Source of the DNA: Solirubrum sp044628455
GTDB taxonomy: Bacteria; Bacteroidota; Bacteroidia; Cytophagales; Hymenobacteraceae
Length of the DNA: 64,000 nt
Assembly: GCF_044628455.1 (NCBI RefSeq)
Contig: NZ_JBIYZW010000002.1
Span: 496,001 to 560,000, forward strand
Direction: 5' to 3'
The notes below the pieces were generated by a model that was given only the letters and a program-made list of their open reading frames with translations, ran no database searches and was not told where the DNA came from. A program made the translations under genes and the position numbers. Below are positions 58,858-64,000 of this stretch, one piece after another. Within the stretch, counting starts at the first letter, position 1. The number at the start of each line of letters is the position of its first letter.

Positions 58858-59508
58858 TTAAGCCACCTCAGCTGCCTCTGCATCAGGCCGGTGCTGGTTC
58901 GGTTCCGGCTGATGCGCGTGCTTCTGCTCTTCGTGGTGCTGGAAAAACTTGCCCTGGTTGAACAGGATGAACATCACGCCCAAGAAGATAGCAGCGTCGG
59001 CGATGTTGAAAATGGGCCAGAGCGAGAGGTGCATATTGCCCACCAGCGGCCAGGAAGCCGGCAGAAAGCCCTCGTACAGATCGAGGTAAAGCATGTCGAT
59101 AACCTGGCCGTGAAACCAGGGCGTGGGGGCCGTAAACGGGGCGTTATCGTAGATTTTGCCGTAGAAAATCGAGTCGATCAGGTTGCCGATGGCCCCGCCC
59201 AGAATGGCGGCCACGCACCAGACCAGGCCCTGGGGCGCGTGGGTTTTCCACAGGCGGTAGATGTAATAGGCAATTCCCGTCACGGCTACCAGGCGAAACG
59301 AGGTCAGCAGCACCTTGCCGTAGGGCGGCGGCAGCTCCACGCCGAAGGCCATGCCGGGGTTCAGGGTGTAGTGCAGCTTAAACCAGTCGCCAATCAGCGG
59401 GATTTCGCCCGGCATGCCCGGCTGCATGTAGGTGTGCACGGCCCACTTCGAGAGTTGGTCGACGGCAATTACCAGCAGGGCCAGCAGGTAGTACTTCCAG
59501 TATTTCAT
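58858..59508 (-). CDS. lspA: Lipoprotein signal peptidase LspA
   Basis: This 216-residue aspartyl protease cleaves prolipoprotein signal peptides. It has four transmembrane helices and the catalytic aspartates in GNLIDSIFYG and FNIADAAIFLG, plus ALLVIAVDQLSKWAV at the first helix and LHYTLNPGMAFG. Bacteroidota LspA is longer than E. coli's 164 residues because of the insert around the second motif (APTPWFHGQVIDMLYLDLY) and a charged His/Glu-rich C-terminal tail, both present here. The ATG at 59508 matches the family. It lies 226 bp from ileS on the same strand, a frequent ileS-lspA pairing. Confidence 0.95.
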   Translation of the reverse strand: MKYWKYYLLALLVIAVDQLSKWAVHTYMQPGMPGEIPLIGDWFKLHYTLNPGMAFGVELPPPYGKVLLTSFRLVAVTGIAYYIYRLWKTHAPQGLVWCVAAILGGAIGNLIDSIFYGKIYDNAPFTAPTPWFHGQVIDMLYLDLYEGFLPASWPLVGNMHLSLWPIFNIADAAIFLGVMFILFNQGKFFQHHEEQKHAHQPEPNQHRPDAEAAEVA

Positions 59509-59734
59509 GAATTCGCTGATTTGGCGGCGTGAAGAGAATTGCACTGCGCGTAGCACACCGCTGCTCCCCTATCTTATGCCAACCGGGCACAAAACTCCGC
59601 GAAGATTTATGCTGATGGAACCCGCCTGGGCGGGCCGGGAATGAGGATTTTGAACTGTTTCAGACCAAACCGGCCAGGTTTTGTGCGCCGGTATGCCGGG
59701 CGACGAAGTTACGCCGCTGCCCGGCATCTGTGCC

Positions 59735-62700
59735 TCAGCTTTTTACAACTTCCAGCTGCGCCGGCACCTTGTACTCGTCGAATTCGAGCACCGCGCCATC
59801 GGCGAAACCACTCACCAGATCCAGCGAAACGGCCTGCACTTCGGTGCGGATATAGTCGCCGAAACTCGCCACGGCCTGTACCAGCTCGGGCTGGTCGGCG
59901 CCCAGAGTGACGCGGATTTTGTCTTGTACCTCCAGGCCCGAATCCTTGCGCAGGTTCTGCAGACGGTTCACCAGCTCGCGGGCCACGCCCTCGTGGCGCA
60001 GCTCGTCGGTCAGGGTCACGTCGAGGGCCACGGTGAGCGGGCCGTCGGTGGCCACCAGCCAGCCGGGCAAATCCTCGGTGCGGATTTCCACGTCGTCGGG
60101 CGCCAGGGTTACCGCTTGACCCTCAACCTCAACCGCGAGCTGACCGTCTTTTTCGAGCTGGCTGATTTCTTCCGCGGTCATCTGCTGGATGCGGGCGGCC
60201 ACGGCCTTTAGGCGCGGGCCGAACTGCTGGCCCAGGCGCTTGAAGTTGGGCTTCACCGACTTCACCAGCACGCCGCTGGTGTCGTCCAGGAACTCCACGT
60301 GCTTCACGTTTACTTCGGCGCAGATCAAATCTTCCACCTTGCCGACCTGCTCACGGGTCGTTTCCGTCAGCACCGGCACGAGGATGCGCTGCAGGGGCTG
60401 GCGCACCTTCAGCACCGACTTCTTGCGCAGGGAGTGCGTCAGGGAGCTGATGCGCTGGGCCAGCTCCATGCGCTCCTCCAGGGCCCGGTCGATGAGGGTT
60501 GAGTCGGCCTGTACCAGCTCCGTGAGGTGCACGGATTCGTAGCGCAGGGGCGTGGATTTCTCCGTGGCCTCGGCGCGCATGCCGTCGGTCATGTTCTTGT
60601 ACAGCCACTCGCCGAAGAAGGGCGCAATGGGCGACATCAGCTGGGCCACCACCACCAAACACTGCTGCAGGGTTTCGAAGGCGGCTTTCTTGTCGGCCGT
60701 CAGCTCGCCCTTGCGGAAACGGCCGCGCGAGAGGCGCACGTACCAGTTAGAGAGCTGGTCGGTGACGAAATCCTGGATGGCGCGGGCAGCTTTCGTGGGG
60801 TCGTAGTTGTCGAAATGGCCGCGCACTTCGAGGATGAGCGACTGGAGTTTCGCCAGGATCCAGCGGTCCAATTCGGTCAGCTCGCCCGTGGGCACGCGGT
60901 CGAATTCGCGGGCCTGGAATTCGTCGAGGTTGGCGTAGAGGGCGTAGAACGAGTAGGTGTTGAACAGCGTGCCGAAGAAGCGGCGCTGCACCTCCGTGAT
61001 GCCCGCGAGGTCAAACTTGAGGTTGTCCCAGGGCTGGGCGTTGGCAATCATGTACCAGCGCGTGGCGTCGGGGCCGTACTGGTCGATGGTTTTGAACGGG
61101 TCGATGGCGTTGCCGAGGCGCTTCGACATCTTGTTGCCGTTCTTATCCAGCACCAGGCCGTTGGCAATGACGTTTTTGAACGCCACCGAATCCTCCAGCA
61201 TCACGCCCAGCGCGTGCAGGGTGAAAAACCAGCCGCGCGTCTGGTCGACGCCCTCGGCAATGAAATCCGCCGGGAAATTGCGCTGGAATTTCTCGTGGTT
61301 TTCGAAGGGGTAGTGCCACTGCGCGTAGGGCATGGCGCCGCTGTCGAACCACACGTCGATGAGGTCCGGCTCGCGGTACATGGGCTGACCAGAGGGCGAA
61401 ACGAGGAAAATATCGTCCACGTAGGGCCGGTGCAGATCGATTCGGTTGCCAGTTGCCGGTTGCGAGTTGCCAGTGTCGTTCTGATTGCCTTCACTGGCAA
61501 CTGACAACTGGGAACTGGCAACTGAAAACGGGTTATGCGTCATCACCTCGGCGGCCACGGCCTTGTCGATTTCGGCGCTCAGCTCGGCGATGGAGCCAAT
61601 GCACAGCTCCTCCGAGCCGTCTTGGGTGCGCCAAATGGGCAACGGGGTGCCCCAGTAGCGCGAACGGCTCAGGTTCCAGTCGACCAGGTTTTCCAGCCAG
61701 TTGCCGAAGCGGCCGGTGCCGGTGCTGTCGGGCTTCCAGTTGATGGTTTTGTTCAGCTCGATGAGGCGGTCCTTCACGGCCGTGGTCTTGATAAACCACG
61801 AGTCGAGCGGGTAGTAGAGCACGGGCTTGTCGGTGCGCCAGCAGTGCGGGTAGGTGTGCTCGTACTTCTCGACCTTGAAGGCCCGGCCGCGCTCCTTGAG
61901 GCGCACGCTGATATCCACGTCGAGGGTGCGGTAGTCGGCGGCCGATTCGTCGTGGCCGTCGTAGTTTTTCACCCAGCGCCCGCCAAATTCGCCCATCTGC
62001 GCCACGTAGCGCCCGGTGCGGTCCACGATGGGGCCGAGCTTGCCCTGGTCGTCGGCCACCAGCAGGGCCGGCACGTCGTTTTGCTGGGCTACCCGGAAGT
62101 CGTCCGCGCCGAAGGTCGGCGAGATGTGCACGATACCGGTACCGTCCTCGGTGGTCACGAAGTCGCCCACGATGACGCGGAAGGCCCGCTCCTCCCCTTC
62201 GAAGGCCGGGAAACCGGCCTCAGTCCCGAAGAGACGTTCGTAGCGGATGCCAGCTAGCTCGGCGCCGCTGAACTCGCCCAGCTGCCGCCAGGGCAGCACT
62301 TTGTCGCCGGCTTGGTAGGCTTCCAGCTCCGCCTGCGCGCCCTTCTCGGTGAAGTAGCGGCTCACGAGGTCCTTAGCCAGCACCACCACCTGCGGCTCGT
62401 AGGTGTAGGGGTTGAAGGTGCGCACCACAGCGTATCGGATGTTCTTGCCCACGGCCAGGCCGGTGTTAGCCGGCAGGGTCCAGGGCGTGGTCGTCCAGGC
62501 CATGATGAACACGGGTAGGCCGTCGGCCAAGCCGAACAGCTTTTCCGACTGCTCATCGCGCTTAACCTCGAACTCGGCCACGATGGTCGTGTCCTTCACG
62601 TCCTTATAGGTGCCGGGCTGGTTCAGCTCGTGCGACGACAAGCCAGTGCCGGCGGCCGGGGAGTACGGCTGGATGGTGTAGCCCTTGTAGAGCAGGCCCT

Positions 62701-63208
62701 TGTCGTAGAGCTTCTTGAGCAGGGCCCAGCAGCTTTCCACGTACTCCGGCTCGAAGGTGATGTACGGGTCGCTCAAATCGACCCAGTAGCCCATCTTCTC
62801 GGTCAGCTCGTCCCACTGGTGCTTGAAGCGCATCACCGTTTCGCGGCAGCGCTGGTTGTACTCCTCGACGCTGATTTTCTTGCCGATGTCCTCCTTGGTG
62901 ATGCCCAGCTCCTTTTCCACCTGCAGCTCAATGGGCAGGCCGTGGGTGTCCCAGCCGCCTTTGCGGTGCACCTGCTTGCCGTTGAGCGTCTGGTAGCGGC
63001 AGAAGATGTCCTTTACCGTCCGGGCCATCACGTGGTGAATGCCGGGGGCGCCGTTGGCCGAGGGCGGGCCTTCGTAGAACACGAAGGTTTCCTTACCCTC
63101 GCGGGTGCTCACGCTTTTCTCGAAAATGCCGTTCTGCTGCCACCAGGCGAGGATGTCGGCGCCGACTTTGGCATAGTCGAAGGGCTGCTTGTATTCGGGG
63201 TATTTCAT
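59735..63208 (-). CDS. ileS: Isoleucyl-tRNA synthetase IleRS
   Basis: This 1157-residue class I synthetase charges tRNA-Ile and edits Val. The HIGH region is PPSANGAPGIHHVMARTVKD and the KMSKS signature NKMSKRLGNAIDPF. The length and the ANGxPGIHH form fit the longer IleS2 (eukaryote-like) type rather than the E. coli type, as is usual for the phylum. An in-frame insert of about 27 residues (near 562-590, including SVASSQLSVAS and GNSQPATGN) is encoded by a palindromic dispersed repeat and has no family counterpart that I know. The C-terminal anticodon domain is complete. Confidence 0.95.
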   Translation of the reverse strand: MKYPEYKQPFDYAKVGADILAWWQQNGIFEKSVSTREGKETFVFYEGPPSANGAPGIHHVMARTVKDIFCRYQTLNGKQVHRKGGWDTHGLPIELQVEKELGITKEDIGKKISVEEYNQRCRETVMRFKHQWDELTEKMGYWVDLSDPYITFEPEYVESCWALLKKLYDKGLLYKGYTIQPYSPAAGTGLSSHELNQPGTYKDVKDTTIVAEFEVKRDEQSEKLFGLADGLPVFIMAWTTTPWTLPANTGLAVGKNIRYAVVRTFNPYTYEPQVVVLAKDLVSRYFTEKGAQAELEAYQAGDKVLPWRQLGEFSGAELAGIRYERLFGTEAGFPAFEGEERAFRVIVGDFVTTEDGTGIVHISPTFGADDFRVAQQNDVPALLVADDQGKLGPIVDRTGRYVAQMGEFGGRWVKNYDGHDESAADYRTLDVDISVRLKERGRAFKVEKYEHTYPHCWRTDKPVLYYPLDSWFIKTTAVKDRLIELNKTINWKPDSTGTGRFGNWLENLVDWNLSRSRYWGTPLPIWRTQDGSEELCIGSIAELSAEIDKAVAAEVMTHNPFSVASSQLSVASEGNQNDTGNSQPATGNRIDLHRPYVDDIFLVSPSGQPMYREPDLIDVWFDSGAMPYAQWHYPFENHEKFQRNFPADFIAEGVDQTRGWFFTLHALGVMLEDSVAFKNVIANGLVLDKNGNKMSKRLGNAIDPFKTIDQYGPDATRWYMIANAQPWDNLKFDLAGITEVQRRFFGTLFNTYSFYALYANLDEFQAREFDRVPTGELTELDRWILAKLQSLILEVRGHFDNYDPTKAARAIQDFVTDQLSNWYVRLSRGRFRKGELTADKKAAFETLQQCLVVVAQLMSPIAPFFGEWLYKNMTDGMRAEATEKSTPLRYESVHLTELVQADSTLIDRALEERMELAQRISSLTHSLRKKSVLKVRQPLQRILVPVLTETTREQVGKVEDLICAEVNVKHVEFLDDTSGVLVKSVKPNFKRLGQQFGPRLKAVAARIQQMTAEEISQLEKDGQLAVEVEGQAVTLAPDDVEIRTEDLPGWLVATDGPLTVALDVTLTDELRHEGVARELVNRLQNLRKDSGLEVQDKIRVTLGADQPELVQAVASFGDYIRTEVQAVSLDLVSGFADGAVLEFDEYKVPAQLEVVKS
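61445..61522. repeat. Palindromic dispersed repeat inside ileS
   Basis: The left arm 61445-61475 and the right arm 61492-61522 (31 nt each, built of GTTGCCAGTT words) are inverted copies with 27 matches, separated by 16 nt. It keeps the ileS frame and encodes the insert SVASSQLSVAS...GNSQPATGNR. This kind of CAACTGGCAACTG repeat is normally intergenic. Confidence 0.85.
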
Positions 63209-63309
63209 CGGAGAAGGCCAGGCAAATAAGGTAGTCGTGCGGGCCCCAGGGCGGGGCAGAACGTGCGGTTTCGGGAGGTTAAAGGCAGAAGGCTCAAGGG
63301 GCTAACACC

Positions 63310-64000
63310 TCAGGACGACAAACGGTTGACGTCAGCATCGGGGGCGTTGACGGTGCGCGGCTGCACCTGCATGCGGTTCAGGTTCAGCTCCAGGTCGTCG
63401 TCTTCTTCGTGGTACTGGTCGTCGTAGTGCTGAATCAGCGACTTGTCGATGGTTTCGTCCTTGCCGTGCTCAAAGGTTACCAGCAGGGCAGGCAGCAGAA
63501 TCAGGTTCGAGAAGTTGGTAATCAGCAGCGAGGCCGACATGAGCAGGCCCAGGGCCTTGGTGCCGCCAAACTCCGAGAAGGCGAAGATGCTGAAGCCCAC
63601 CAGCAGCACAATGCTGGTGTAAATCATGCTGGTTCCCGCCTCGCTCAAGGTGGTGCTGATGGCGGCCCGCACCCGGCGGCCGTTGATGGCCATTTCCTGC
63701 CGAAACTTGGCCAGCAGGTGAATGGAGTTGTCGCCGTCGATGCCCAGGGCAATGCAGAAGATGAGCGCCGTGGCGGGCTTCAGGGCAATGCCAAAGAAGC
63801 CCATCAGCCCGGCCGTCATCAGTAGGGTCACAAAGTTGGGTATCAGAGTGAAAACCACGGCCCGGATGGAGCGGAACAGCAGCAGCACGATCAGGCCCAC
63901 CAGCGCGAAGGCGTGAATCAGGCTGTTGCGCAGCGTGCCGATGATGTACTCGTTGCCCTTGGTGAAGAGGATGGTGGTGCCGGTCATCTTCACGTCCATG
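63310..64000 (-). CDS. MMPL/RND-superfamily transporter (partial, C-terminal part)
   Basis: The 3' 230 codons of a larger gene are present; the frame is still open at the window edge. Visible are five hydrophobic segments with the RND pattern (FALVGLIVLLLFRSIRAVVF, TALIFCIALGIDGDNSIHLL with the conserved Gly-Ile-Asp motif, MIYTSIVLLVGFSIFAFSEF and LLITNFSNLILLPALLVTF). The DGDNSIH form fits the MMPL/SSD-type exporters of lipids or hopanoids better than the AcrB type. The C-terminal tail is acidic (HEEDDDLELN). No partner gene is in the window. Confidence 0.8.
   Translation of the reverse strand, partial: MDVKMTGTTILFTKGNEYIIGTLRNSLIHAFALVGLIVLLLFRSIRAVVFTLIPNFVTLLMTAGLMGFFGIALKPATALIFCIALGIDGDNSIHLLAKFRQEMAINGRRVRAAISTTLSEAGTSMIYTSIVLLVGFSIFAFSEFGGTKALGLLMSASLLITNFSNLILLPALLVTFEHGKDETIDKSLIQHYDDQYHEEDDDLELNLNRMQVQPRTVNAPDADVNRLSS

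Overview
The window looks like chromosome from a GC-rich member of the Bacteroidota, most likely a Hymenobacter-type organism (Cytophagales, Hymenobacteraceae). The evidence is mixed. Seen directly: GC-rich coding DNA and several promoters with the Bacteroidota -7 element TAnnTTTG. Known of the families: DUF4270 lipoprotein, bacterial GGGP synthase, GH3-family protein, a 1157-residue IleRS, YugP-type peptidase, and the panC / GT5-like / DUF4270 / glmS and coaX / OMP / lptC / ppiD neighbourhoods are typical of this group. Almost all of it reads as core chromosome; no transposase, CRISPR array, rRNA or complete prophage was seen.

Layout. 1-3,100: truncated Fe-S membrane oxidoreductase, tRNA-Phe, a histidine kinase remnant lacking both ends, and a metal-binding lipoprotein. 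3,100-5,800: copper ATPase plus cupredoxin. 5,800-9,000: J-domain/TPR protein and a holin-like / DUF / GGGP synthase operon. 9,000-12,200: AraC regulator, acyl-CoA dehydrogenase, zinc metallopeptidase. 12,200-19,500: heptose adenylyltransferase, flippase-like protein and panD-panC on the minus strand; half glycogen synthase, DUF4270 lipoprotein and glmS on the plus strand. 19,500-27,000: small metabolic genes, gltX, AIM24, GH3, lptB. 27,000-45,000: M61 peptidase, recJ, TPR proteins, ppiD, lptC, an outer-membrane barrel, coaX, a pseudouridine synthase with a very long Arg/Gly tail, a DksA-like protein, ribH, pdhA. 44,440-48,000: recF, dciA, then an AT-richer island with a perfect parS (ParB) site, a small HTH regulator and a dense field of TGTAAY-like hexamers, then a GDPD enzyme. 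48,000-64,000: DUF2939, PLDc_N protein, rhomboid protease, prenyl synthase, two tandem TonB-C-like paralogues separated by a 21-bp minisatellite, RNase R, a fused oligopeptide-type ABC ATPase with a second parS-like site in its linker, a DUF7831-like gene, lspA, ileS and the end of an MMPL/RND transporter.

How the genes work together. The copper genes form a sensing/export/binding group. panC and panD, with coaX, feed coenzyme A. lptB, lptC, rfaE2 and the flippase-like gene serve the envelope and LPS. recF, dciA and parS point to a replication/segregation neighbourhood. The most unusual signals are non-coding: the parS plus TGTAAY island (46.4-47.1 kb), helically phased repeats before copA, a 29-bp perfect palindrome before gltX, and a palindromic dispersed repeat inserted in frame into ileS.
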